From Dehalococcoidia bacterium UBA5629 (GTDB lineage: Bacteria; Chloroflexota; Dehalococcoidia; GIF9; UBA5629): DNA of 22,090 nucleotides. The notes under the pieces were generated by a model. It ran no database searches. It saw nothing but the letters and a program-made list of their open reading frames with translations, and was not told where the DNA came from. Shown piece after piece: positions 1 through 7,505 of the stretch (position 1 is its first letter; every line of letters starts with the position of its first letter). The stretch spans positions 1,870 through 23,959 of the forward strand of contig DIKB01000061.1 of NCBI GenBank assembly GCA_002421445.1, in the 5' to 3' direction. A program made the translations under genes and the position numbers.

Positions 1-99
1 GAGGAAGTTAAGAAACTCGGAAAGCCCCATGTCGCCGCGATTTTCGTCAATCCTCTTTGCAATGTCTGCATCCAGTATAAGCATTCTTTTCTCCGACAT
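1..99 (-). CDS. Partial ribbon-helix-helix-like protein (N-terminal 33 residues)
   Basis: An open frame reads from an ATG at 99 down to base 1 and continues outside the window, so only 33 residues are visible. They start MSEKRMLILDADIAKRIDEN and continue into a GLSEFLNFL segment. A short strand-like stretch followed by a helix rich in charged residues and an SEF(L/I) turn resembles the N-terminus of small ribbon-helix-helix DNA-binding proteins; this is judgement from pattern, not a firm match. A good ribosome-binding site (GAGGAG, 106-111 on the minus strand) lies 6 bases before the ATG and supports this start. It reads in the same direction as the winged-helix gene upstream, 90 bp away. Function unknown; a small transcription factor or antitoxin would both fit. 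Confidence 0.6.
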   Translation of the reverse strand, partial: MSEKRMLILDADIAKRIDENRGDMGLSEFLNFL

Positions 100-189
100 T
101 GACAACTCCTCTCTTTATCACGCTGCATGGCAGCACGGGTTATTTACGACTCTCGCTATGGTGAAAACACAGTGTATCAGTAATTTCAG

Positions 190-468
190 TTATTTAAAGT
201 CTCCGCCGTCTTCAAGGTCGAGCACTTCCAGAACACTATCTATGCTTGCCATCAGGCTTTTACCTTTATCTGTTACCTGATAGGTCATTGTCGGATTACC
301 GACAACCAGTTTATCGATAAAGCCGTGATTTATCAGGAAGCTAAGATATTTCTGTATTTGAGTATAGCTCATGTTTACTCCATACATGAGCTCGGTTTTT
401 CCCGCTCCATTCTCCCCAAGCCTCAACATCTCTCCTATTATCTCAATATTTGATCTACGACGCCCCAT
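190..468 (-). CDS. Winged-helix transcriptional regulator, archaeal-style (HTH_45-like)
   Basis: This 92-residue protein is the size of a single winged helix-turn-helix domain. An N-terminal basic stretch (MGRRRSNIEII) leads into helices GEMLRLGENGAGKTELMYGV and MSYTQIQKYLSFLINHGFI, the latter fitting the recognition helix. A strand pair LVVGNPTMTYQVTDKGKSL forms the wing (residues about 55-72), and a short helix ends the protein. The GAGKT string is part of the helix-turn-helix here, not a Walker motif. Such PF14947-like proteins are common in archaea and occur in Dehalococcoidia. No sensor domain is visible. Repeated AGTAC elements lie 35-75 bp upstream of its start, so autoregulation is plausible. 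Target genes cannot be read from the sequence; the divergent flavoprotein gene at 720 is the nearest candidate. Confidence 0.75.
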   Translation of the reverse strand: MGRRRSNIEIIGEMLRLGENGAGKTELMYGVNMSYTQIQKYLSFLINHGFIDKLVVGNPTMTYQVTDKGKSLMASIDSVLEVLDLEDGGDFK

Positions 469-502
469 TTTTATGCTCTTTATGCCTGTGATATTCTCCC
501 AT

Positions 503-543
503 TACCAGTACTTTTTTACCGGACATACCAGTACTTATGTACT
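503..543. promoter_or_regulatory. Repeated AGTAC elements, possible operator of the winged-helix gene
   Basis: TACCAGTACTT occurs twice on the plus strand (503-513 and 526-536), 23 bp apart, close to two helical turns. The second copy is also half of a perfect inverted repeat AGTAC-TTAT-GTACT (530-543). The cluster lies 35-75 bp upstream of the winged-helix ATG at 468, in the A+T-rich promoter-like stretch between it and the divergent flavoprotein gene. A binding site for the adjacent regulator is an inference. Confidence 0.4.
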
Positions 544-719
544 ATACATAACAGTATTATAATATCATGCCTGTCAAGAGCCACCTCCGATGCTTTATTT
601 AAGTATAGCCGTCTGGTTACAGAAAAATGGATGAAGTTTCGCTGGTAAAATAACTCATACTGGTTTACAATCATTTTCTTGTGGTCATGATTTATTGGAA
701 ACGACATAAGAGGTGAACG

Positions 720-2435
720 ATGACATTAAAAAAGAGCACAGGCATTGTTATTATCGGCGGAACGGCCTGCGGACCCAAAGCGTCAGCACGTGCCAGACGG
801 TGTGACCCGCGGGCAAAGATCACTCTCATCGAGCAGACAGAAGAGATATCAACCGCTACCTGCGGTATGCCGTACTATATTTCGGGTGTGATTTCGAAGC
901 GAGCAACGATGCTGCAACGCAATTCAGCTTACTTTAAAAATGTTTTTGATATCGACGTTCTTACCGGTACCAGGGCAATGCATATAGACCGAAAATCACA
1001 TACAGTTGAATTGATGACTGTAAGAGATGGTCAATCATCGAAAATAAAATACGATAAACTCGTTCTCGCAACCGGCAGCCTTCCTGCAATACCGAATCTG
1101 CCGGGGAAAGACCTGAAGGGTATTGTGACACTGAGCAGACTTACCGATGCCGATACCATCCATGGCCTGGTTACTACGAAGGGTTTTAATAATGTAGTTG
1201 TTGTCGGTGCCGGGCTTATCGGCATGGAGATGGCGGAAGCGTTCTCAACGAAAGGGCTGAAGGTTACCGTGATCGAAGCCCTTGATCGTGTGCTCCCGGC
1301 TTTGCTGGATAGTGAGATTGCATTTCATATCGAAAAGCACTTAAAACAAAAAGGTGTTAACGTTGTCACGGGGCAACGCGTAACTGGTTTTGAAGGCAAC
1401 AATAAGGGTTGGGTGAAGGCAGTCAAAACGGCAGATCAAAAAATCGAGGCTGACATTGTTTTGCTGGCGCTTGGTGTGAAGCCGAATATCAGCATAGCAA
1501 GCGAAGCAGGAATTACCATCGGGCAACTCGGCGGCATAGTGGTAGATGAGACCATGCAAACGAATGATCCCGATATTTACGCCGGAGGGGATTGCGTGGA
1601 GAATATCAATCTGCTCACCCGTCAACCGATGCTGGCGCCGATGGGATCGACCGCAAACAAGCACGGCAGAGTGATCGGGACAAATGTAACCGGAGGCAAA
1701 GAAACTTTCCCCGGCATCGTTGGCACAGCGATTGCAAAAGTATTCGATTACAATGTCGGGCGGACAGGTCTCACTGAAGCGTCTGCCATAGCGGATGGCT
1801 ACGAGGTGATCACATCGCTTGTTCCCGGATCCGAACATGCTTCATATTATCCGGAGAGCAGGGATATACTGGTAAAACTCATCGTGGATAAAAATGACGA
1901 CACGATTCTGGGAGGACAGGTGGTGGGAACCGGTGATGTTGCGAAAAGGGTTGATGTGCTGGCTGCGGCACTCACATTCGGTTACGATGTCAGCGATCTG
2001 GCTAATCTCGATCTTGCTTATGCTCCTCCATATAACAGTGCGCTGGACCCTCTCCACCATGCGGCTAATGTGATCCGAAACCAGAGATCAGGACTTGCCC
2101 GCCCACTAACCGCAGCCGAGGTGAAACGGAAGCTCGATAACAGTGACGACTTTATCCTTCTTGATGTGCGATCACCTGAAGAATATAAAACGGTCAGAAT
2201 AAACGCTTCTCAGACCAGGCTGCTACCGCTGCCCGAGCTACGATCGAGGATAGATGAACTGCCCAAGGATGCCGAGATCGTTGTTTACTGTAAAACGAGC
2301 GTTCGAGCATATCAGGCACAGCGCATTCTGAGCGGAGCGGGATACAAAAATGTGGCGTTTCTTTCCGGCAGTATCAGCGCATGGCCGTATGACGTTTCGA
2401 TGGACTGGAAATCACCGCTCGGGAGGCTAAAGTAA
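720..2435 (+). CDS. CoA-disulfide reductase-like FAD/NAD(P)H oxidoreductase with C-terminal rhodanese domain
   Basis: This 571-residue protein has an FAD-binding Rossmann motif at the N-terminus (IIGGTACGPKASARARR, about 11-27). Next is the single-cysteine active site of the CoA-disulfide reductase/NADH oxidase group (STATCGMPYY, Cys48). It then shows ATGSLP, an NAD(P)H-binding GAGLIGMEMAEAF near 162-174, and the second FAD contact TNDPDIYAGGDC. A rhodanese domain follows (about 470-560) with LDVRSPEEY and the active-site loop CKTSVRA (Cys524). Fusions of this type reduce CoA disulfides, polysulfide or CoA persulfide using NAD(P)H in the cytosol; the exact substrate is not decided by sequence. 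Both catalytic cysteines are present. A ribosome-binding site AGAGGTG lies just before the ATG. The gene appears monocistronic apart from the gene scrap that follows it. Sulfur metabolism or redox protection in an anaerobe is the likely role. Confidence 0.88.
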   Translation: MTLKKSTGIVIIGGTACGPKASARARRCDPRAKITLIEQTEEISTATCGMPYYISGVISKRATMLQRNSAYFKNVFDIDVLTGTRAMHIDRKSHTVELMTVRDGQSSKIKYDKLVLATGSLPAIPNLPGKDLKGIVTLSRLTDADTIHGLVTTKGFNNVVVVGAGLIGMEMAEAFSTKGLKVTVIEALDRVLPALLDSEIAFHIEKHLKQKGVNVVTGQRVTGFEGNNKGWVKAVKTADQKIEADIVLLALGVKPNISIASEAGITIGQLGGIVVDETMQTNDPDIYAGGDCVENINLLTRQPMLAPMGSTANKHGRVIGTNVTGGKETFPGIVGTAIAKVFDYNVGRTGLTEASAIADGYEVITSLVPGSEHASYYPESRDILVKLIVDKNDDTILGGQVVGTGDVAKRVDVLAAALTFGYDVSDLANLDLAYAPPYNSALDPLHHAANVIRNQRSGLARPLTAAEVKRKLDNSDDFILLDVRSPEEYKTVRINASQTRLLPLPELRSRIDELPKDAEIVVYCKTSVRAYQAQRILSGAGYKNVAFLSGSISAWPYDVSMDWKSPLGRLK

Positions 2436-2647
2436 ATCCGGATGATCTTGTTATGATTTCCAATGTAACAATACAGGCAGATCTCTACATAGCATTCAGC
2501 AAAGATATCTCTGATAGTACCATCACAGCATGGCAGAAAGCGCTTGATTCCTTGAAACAGGAACGGGATTCAGACGGTAAAACGGTCTACGATAAGATAC
2601 ATGCCAAATACAGCGATCCTTATTATGTGCAGAGCCTGTTGAAGTGA
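2429..2647 (+). pseudogene. C-terminal remnant of a periplasmic solute-binding protein (SBP_bac_3-like)
   Basis: A 64-codon frame from the ATG at 2453 encodes ADLYIAFSKDISDSTITAWQ, then KALDSLKQ and a YDKIHAKY ending. This is the typical last segment of family 3 extracellular solute-binding proteins, where AFSKD is followed by a helix with W(Q)KAL and then YDKI.KY. Similarity continues upstream of that ATG in the same frame (KVNPDDLVMISN, from about 2429), overlapping the end of the flavoprotein gene in another frame. The N-terminal domain and signal peptide are missing, and no ribosome-binding site precedes the ATG. I read it as the surviving 3' end of a deleted transporter gene rather than a functional small protein. 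Translation as a small orphan protein cannot be excluded. Confidence 0.6.
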
Positions 2648-2667
2648 TAGAGTTTCGTGTTGGATGT

Positions 2668-4374
2668 TTAAAACTCGAAGTGTTTATCTTTGAACAGGGT
2701 TACACAGGCATTCACAACGCCGGCGTCGTATAGTTTACCGCTGTTTCTTGCGATTTCTTCCATTGCCGCATTGATTCCGAGGGCGGCTCGATAAGGACGG
2801 TGCGAAGCCATCGATTCAACCACGTCCGATACTGCAAGGATCCTCGCTTCAATAAGTATGTCCTTGTTTGATAATCCTGAAGGATAGCCGGATCCATTCA
2901 TCCTTTCATGGTGTTGCAATACGATATCTGCAACCGGCCAGGCGAATTCTATTTGCTTCAATATTTCATGGCCGATACTGGGGTGAGCCTTCATCATCAT
3001 GAATTCCACCTCAGTTAGTGCTCCCGGTTTGCTCAGTATTTCTGAAGGAATGGCCATTTTGCCGATGTCATGAACAAGCCCGGCTGCACGAAGTCCATTA
3101 ATCTGATCTTCGGATAATTCCATTTCTTTAGCAATCTCGCACGCCAGCTTCATTACCCTGCCCTGGTGACCGGCAGTATAGGGATCCCGCAATTCGACTA
3201 TTGATGTCATAACCCTTATCATTCCCTGCACGGTTGACTGCAATTTCTCATAGCTATTTTTGATTCTATTTTCTGCCTGCACCCGGGCTGTGATATCGTT
3301 CAAAAAGCTCAAGGTCGCGCGTTCGTTATCCCAATCGATAATAACTGCATTGGCTTCTACCCACCTGATGCTCTTGTCTTTGCGCACGACTCTGAAGGTA
3401 TAGAGACGAGGAACGTCTCCTCCTTTCAGTCTTTCGTTGTAATTATGCAAGACCATTTTCTGATCATCAGGGTGAACAAAATTGATGAAATTGTGAGAAG
3501 TTAGCTCTTTTTCTGTATAGCCGGTAACTTCCATTGCTTTCGGGTTCACAAATTTGATTGTATTACCTTGAGATACCAGAATAGCCTCGTTGGAGTTCTC
3601 TACGAGGAGTTTATATCTTTCCTTCGATGTCCTGGCTATTTGCATCGCATGTTGGCGCTCCGTTATCTCGATTATTAAATTCTCATTAACCTTCTCCAGT
3701 TCTGCAGTGCGCATTTGGACTTTTTGCTCTAACTGATCGTGAGCCTGCCGCAAAGCCTGTTCCGTCTGACGGCGTTGCAATGCGACTGATGCCTGATTTA
3801 TGAATGTCTCTATCATGAGCGGGTTTCTCAACTTGTTTCCTCGATGCATCAGGATTGCGGTGCTTCCGTATAAATTACCCTTCCAGGCGAAACCCAAAGC
3901 ATATACATCATCCAATGCCAGTAATTTTTCAATTGCATGACACGTAGTCGCCGGTATTGCTCCGACAGTTAGCTCGCTCAGCCCTTCGGGCACTTTCTGT
4001 AGCCTGCCGCTGCTGAGTCCGATCCTTGCTGCTTCATTTATTGGGCTGGACATTCCGATAAGCTTCCTCCCGACCATTTTAAGGACAGTTTTCATATTTT
4101 CATTGATTCCCATTATTGCCCGGACTGAAAAGCTGCTGGTTGCTTCTTCGAATGAGTTAACGACAATGATATTGTCACCGATAAGCTCACTTAACCGTTC
4201 AGCGATATATTGATGGATATTGGCTTCGGGAGGAAGCTCTACCAGTTCCATCGCTGTTTTTGAAAGGATGGCCAGATCACGCATATAATGGCTGTCATCT
4301 TTCTGCGTATGTATTTGATCAGCAGACGGCGGCACTCGATCCGGATATTGATCTCTCTGTTGTTGGGTAGTCAT
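2668..4374 (-). CDS. GAF-like/PAS/HD-GYP signalling protein, probable cyclic-di-GMP phosphodiesterase
   Basis: 568 residues with no membrane segment or signal peptide, so cytosolic. The N-terminal ~30-200 looks like a GAF sensor. A coiled coil follows (about 200-250, rich in Q, E, R), then a PAS domain (about 254-370, with NSNEAILV, VNPKAMEVTGYTEKEL and FVHPDD). The C-terminal HD-GYP domain (about 385-568) keeps GH405, the HD pair and lysine HDIGK (435-439), HHERMNGSGYP (488-498) and HRPYR (525-529). The catalytic residues appear complete, so hydrolysis of cyclic di-GMP or a related dinucleotide is likely. The PAS-GAF input would sense a cytosolic small molecule or redox state, not identified. 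It is transcribed toward the solute-binding remnant and diverges from the M29 peptidase gene. An internal TCACATGTGA palindrome lies 62-71 bp upstream of its start. Confidence 0.88.
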   Translation of the reverse strand: MTTQQQRDQYPDRVPPSADQIHTQKDDSHYMRDLAILSKTAMELVELPPEANIHQYIAERLSELIGDNIIVVNSFEEATSSFSVRAIMGINENMKTVLKMVGRKLIGMSSPINEAARIGLSSGRLQKVPEGLSELTVGAIPATTCHAIEKLLALDDVYALGFAWKGNLYGSTAILMHRGNKLRNPLMIETFINQASVALQRRQTEQALRQAHDQLEQKVQMRTAELEKVNENLIIEITERQHAMQIARTSKERYKLLVENSNEAILVSQGNTIKFVNPKAMEVTGYTEKELTSHNFINFVHPDDQKMVLHNYNERLKGGDVPRLYTFRVVRKDKSIRWVEANAVIIDWDNERATLSFLNDITARVQAENRIKNSYEKLQSTVQGMIRVMTSIVELRDPYTAGHQGRVMKLACEIAKEMELSEDQINGLRAAGLVHDIGKMAIPSEILSKPGALTEVEFMMMKAHPSIGHEILKQIEFAWPVADIVLQHHERMNGSGYPSGLSNKDILIEARILAVSDVVESMASHRPYRAALGINAAMEEIARNSGKLYDAGVVNACVTLFKDKHFEF

Positions 4375-4532
4375 AGTACCTTATTCATTGCATCCTTCAG
4401 AACAAAATTGCAGGGCACAAGAGATCATTGATATGTCACATGTGAATATTATCGTAATAAAACGATACTATAGCATCCCCTAATGGTACTATTTTGTGTT
4501 AACTTTCGTACCTGTAATAGCCACTGGAGTTT

Positions 4533-4557
4533 TTTGCGGGAAGTGTTTGCGGGAAGT
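4533..4557 (+). repeat. Tandem 12-bp repeat abutting the M29 promoter
   Basis: TTTGCGGGAAGT occurs twice (4533-4544 and 4546-4557) with a 13-bp period. The second copy runs into the -35 hexamer proposed for the aminopeptidase gene. It may be an activator site or a simple slippage duplication. Confidence 0.55.
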
Positions 4558-4585
4558 TGACTTGCTTGCTCCATCGTGCAATACT
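4557..4585 (+). promoter_or_regulatory. Sigma-70-type promoter for the M29 aminopeptidase
   Basis: TTGACT (4557-4562), a 17-bp spacer and AATACT (4580-4585). A start near 4592 would leave about 50 bases of leader before the ATG at 4643. Confidence 0.5.
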
Positions 4586-4642
4586 CGAAAAGCCTCGCAG
4601 TTTTAAAGGTAATCATACAGACTATCACTCAGGAGGTTATTC

Positions 4643-5752
4643 ATGGCGGACATACGTATCGAAAAGCTTGCCGACGTACTGGTCGACTACTCGGTTGCGG
4701 TACGAAAGGGAGATAAAGTGCTCATCAACGGCAGTACGCTCTGCGAGCCTTTACTTCAACAGGTATATTTAAAGGTGCTGCAGGCCGGCGGCTATCCGCT
4801 GATGATGCCGTCGATCTCGGGCACGGAGGAGCTGCTATACCGTTATGGTTCGGATGATCAGTTGCAGCATATACCCGCCCCGATGAAGCTGGCTATGGAG
4901 ACGTATGATGTTCGCATCTCCATACTCGGTGATGCCAATACCAGATTGCTGAGCACTATCGACCCGGCTCGGATGGTGCTGCACAACCAGGCATATACCG
5001 AGATGACCAAAATATTCATGAAGCGCTCAGCCAGCGGAGATTTGCGCTGGACGGTGACGCTCTTCCCCACAAATGCGTATGCCCAGGATGCTGAGATGAG
5101 TTTGCGCGAGTACGAGGATTTTGTCTATGGAGCCTGTCTGCCCGATTTAAACGATCCTGTCGGCTACTGGAAAAAGTTCTCTATACATCAACAGAAGATC
5201 ATCGATTGGCTGAAAGGTAAGAAGGAAGTTCATCTTGTCGGGACGGATACTGATCTTCGACTTACTATCGCAGATCGTGTCTTCATAAACTGCGATGGAC
5301 GCTACAATATGCCCGATGGAGAGATATTCACCGGGCCGGTGGAGGATAGTATCGAAGGTCACGTTCGTTTCTCCTACCCGACGATTTATGAAGGGCGCGA
5401 AGTTATTGGCGTGCAGTTATGGTTTAAGCAGGGCAGAGTGATCAGGGCAAGCGCTGAAAAGAATGAAGAGTTCCTGCTCAAGACGCTGGATACGGACGAG
5501 GGAGCAAGGCGGGTGGGCGAATTCGCTATCGGCACGAACGAAGGGATCACCCGATTCACACGTGAGATACTGTTCGATGAGAAGATAAACAGCAGCTTCC
5601 ACATGGCGCTGGGCGCCGGTTATCCTGAGACGGGCAGCGTAAACGAGTCCGCCATTCACTGGGATATGGTCTGCGATTTGCGGAATAATTCGGAGATTCT
5701 TGTCGATGGGCAACGGCTTTATCATAATGGCAGGCTGGCAATCGATCTTTAA
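4643..5752 (+). CDS. M29 family metallo-aminopeptidase (AmpS/AmpT-like)
   Basis: 369 residues, close to the usual length of thermophilic aminopeptidase T/S enzymes. The five metal ligands of the family can be placed: Glu227 (DGEIFTGP), Glu293 (VGEFAIGTN), His320 (SSFHMALG), and His339 with Asp341 (IHWDMV). The 66-residue gap between the two glutamates agrees with the family. The GAGYPET loop contributes the conserved tyrosine. The enzyme removes N-terminal residues from peptides in the cytosol with a two-metal centre; it has no signal peptide. The start is supported by AGGAGG nine bases upstream and a promoter with a tandem repeat at 4533-4585. The next gene starts 74 bp downstream and could be partly co-transcribed. 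Peptide recycling is a reasonable role; substrate preference is not visible. Confidence 0.9.
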   Translation: MADIRIEKLADVLVDYSVAVRKGDKVLINGSTLCEPLLQQVYLKVLQAGGYPLMMPSISGTEELLYRYGSDDQLQHIPAPMKLAMETYDVRISILGDANTRLLSTIDPARMVLHNQAYTEMTKIFMKRSASGDLRWTVTLFPTNAYAQDAEMSLREYEDFVYGACLPDLNDPVGYWKKFSIHQQKIIDWLKGKKEVHLVGTDTDLRLTIADRVFINCDGRYNMPDGEIFTGPVEDSIEGHVRFSYPTIYEGREVIGVQLWFKQGRVIRASAEKNEEFLLKTLDTDEGARRVGEFAIGTNEGITRFTREILFDEKINSSFHMALGAGYPETGSVNESAIHWDMVCDLRNNSEILVDGQRLYHNGRLAIDL

Positions 5753-5826
5753 TCTACTTGATGCAGTTTTGTCCGTGTCATCAAAAAGCTGATATTATTG
5801 ATTGTACGTTATACGGTTGAATTCTT

Positions 5827-6741
5827 ATGACTCCGATTATTCGAACGAGCAAACTGAGCAAGAAATATCATGATCTGCTGGCCGTTGATCATGTGAATTT
5901 GGAGGTCAATGAGGGCGAGTGTTTCGGCTTGCTGGGCCCGAACGGCGCTGGTAAAACATCATTGATCAAAATGATCACAGCGGTTATGCCTCCGACCTCG
6001 GGAGATGCCTGGATTCTGGACTATAATCTAAAAACGCATCCCCGTCAGGCCAAAGCGATCCTTGGAGTGGTGCCGCAGATAGATAATCTTGATCCTGATC
6101 TGACTGTGCTTCAGAATCTGATGACGTTCTCCCGGTACTTCGATATACCTAAAGCCGAGGCCCTAAAGCGAAGCTTAACTGTGCTCAAATTGTTCAGTCT
6201 GGAAGAGAAGGCGGCAAGCTATATTGAAGAGCTATCCGGAGGCATGAAGCGTCGTTTGCTCATTGCGCGGGGATTTATTAATAACCCGAAGATCGTTATT
6301 CTCGATGAACCGACTATAGGTCTTGATCCTCAAGCAAAATTTCTCGTCTGGCGCAAACTAACTGAGTTAAAAGAACAGGGGATCACCCAATTGTTGTGCA
6401 CACAAAACATGGATGAAGCAAGGTATTTGTGCGACCGCATAGCGATAATGTCGGAGGGGAGCATTGTCAGCCTCGATACTCCCCAGAATTTGATCGCTCA
6501 GTTCGTGGGCAAAGATGTCTGGGAGATCAGTGTAAATCCAGTGGAAAAACATGAAGTGATCAAGGCATTGGAGCAGCAGGGGCTGCTTTTTGAAGATGTC
6601 GGCACCCGCATTCATGTATATCAATTCGACGATATGGACGCTTTGGCCGATATAGTCGGCTCATCTGATAAATTGCACCGAAGGCAGGCTAACCTTGAGG
6701 ATGTCTTCTTTAAATTGACAGGGAGGTCGATGGTAGAGTGA
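5827..6741 (+). CDS. ABC-2 type exporter ATPase, NodI/DrrA-like, with Gln in the switch-histidine position
   Basis: 304 residues. Walker A GPNGAGKT (37-44), Q-loop VVPQIDNLDPD, signature LSGGM (136-140), Walker B IVILDE (156-161) and D-loop GLD (165-167) are in place. The region DNLDPDLTV and the C-terminal extension of about 80 residues match NodI/DrrA-type ATPases that drive export of lipids, oligosaccharides or drugs. The H-loop normally reads T-H-x-M-(D/E)-E-A, but here it is TQNMDEA with Gln193 (codon CAA at 6403-6405). Loss of this histidine usually slows or abolishes ATP hydrolysis in ABC ATPases. The frame is otherwise clean. It overlaps the permease gene by four bases (GTGA), so the two are translationally coupled and form one transporter. 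The substrate cannot be inferred. Confidence 0.88.
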   Translation: MTPIIRTSKLSKKYHDLLAVDHVNLEVNEGECFGLLGPNGAGKTSLIKMITAVMPPTSGDAWILDYNLKTHPRQAKAILGVVPQIDNLDPDLTVLQNLMTFSRYFDIPKAEALKRSLTVLKLFSLEEKAASYIEELSGGMKRRLLIARGFINNPKIVILDEPTIGLDPQAKFLVWRKLTELKEQGITQLLCTQNMDEARYLCDRIAIMSEGSIVSLDTPQNLIAQFVGKDVWEISVNPVEKHEVIKALEQQGLLFEDVGTRIHVYQFDDMDALADIVGSSDKLHRRQANLEDVFFKLTGRSMVE

Positions 6742-7502
6742 ATTTGTTCTCATGGCGGTTCATCCGCGTCTGGCAACGAAATTTTGACGTCTTTTTGAGG
6801 TTATGGCACTCCGAAGTGCCTGGTCTCGTTATTGAGCCTGTGGTCATACTACTGGCTATGGGACTTGGTCTCGGCGCTTATGTCGGCCTTGTTGGCGGAC
6901 AGCAATACATCATGTTCGTTACTCCAGGCATAATTGCGGGGTATTCTATGTTTAGCGCAAGCTTTGAATGTACCTATGGCAGCTTTGCCCGTATGAAGTT
7001 TCAAAAAACATTCGATGCCATTATCGCTACACCATTGAATGCCGAGGATGTTATTGTCGGAGAAATCTTCTGGGGAGCCACGCGTTCCGCGCTGACCGGC
7101 ACAGTCATCCTGCTCATTGCGCTGGCATTTCAGCTTGTCAGTTCGCCATGGGCCGTGCTCATTCCTGTTCTCACCTTTGTTGAAGGGCTGATGTTCTCTT
7201 CGATTGCGCTGCTTTTTACCTCGCTGGTTCCTTCGATCTATAGCTTCAACTACTTTTTCACGCTATTTGTCACACCGATGTTTTTCTTCAGCGGTGTTTT
7301 CTTCCCGCTGTCATCATTCCCGGAGATCGTTCAGCGATTGAGCCTTATTGCTCCGCTGACCGCTGCCGTTGAGATCAGCAGGGCACTGCTCGATGGGGAA
7401 TTTCATCCCATGTTGCTTCTGGACATCGCCATCATCGTTGCTATTACTATGTTGTTCTTCTACCTGTCACTGAGATTTATGAAGCGGAGGCTGACAGCCT
7501 GA
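6738..7502 (+). CDS. ABC-2 type transporter permease, NodJ-like
   Basis: 254 residues with about six hydrophobic segments, starting at GTG inside the stop codon of the ATPase gene. An N-terminal amphipathic stretch (WRFIRVWQRNFDVFLRLWHS) precedes TM1. FVTPGIIAGYSMFSASFECTY and FARMKFQKTFDAIIATPL are the characteristic cytoplasmic-loop sequences of the NodJ/DrrB group, and FVTPMFFFSGVFFPLSSFPE precedes the last two helices. It would be the membrane half of the exporter powered by the preceding ATPase. Stop-to-start spacing to the pseudouridine synthase gene is three bases, so all four genes from 5827 to 9067 may share a transcript. Exported compound unknown; a lipid-linked saccharide or hydrophobic compound would be typical. 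Confidence 0.88.
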   Translation: MNLFSWRFIRVWQRNFDVFLRLWHSEVPGLVIEPVVILLAMGLGLGAYVGLVGGQQYIMFVTPGIIAGYSMFSASFECTYGSFARMKFQKTFDAIIATPLNAEDVIVGEIFWGATRSALTGTVILLIALAFQLVSSPWAVLIPVLTFVEGLMFSSIALLFTSLVPSIYSFNYFFTLFVTPMFFFSGVFFPLSSFPEIVQRLSLIAPLTAAVEISRALLDGEFHPMLLLDIAIIVAITMLFFYLSLRFMKRRLTA

Positions 7503-7505
7503 TCA

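Noticed and set aside
516..707. Minus-strand ORF of 63 codons between the regulator and flavoprotein genes
   Set aside because: It crosses the promoter and operator-like region and shows no domain or ribosome-binding site.
1341..1838. Minus-strand ORF of 165 codons
   Set aside because: Antisense shadow of the CoA-disulfide reductase-like gene, whose motifs are intact in the other strand.
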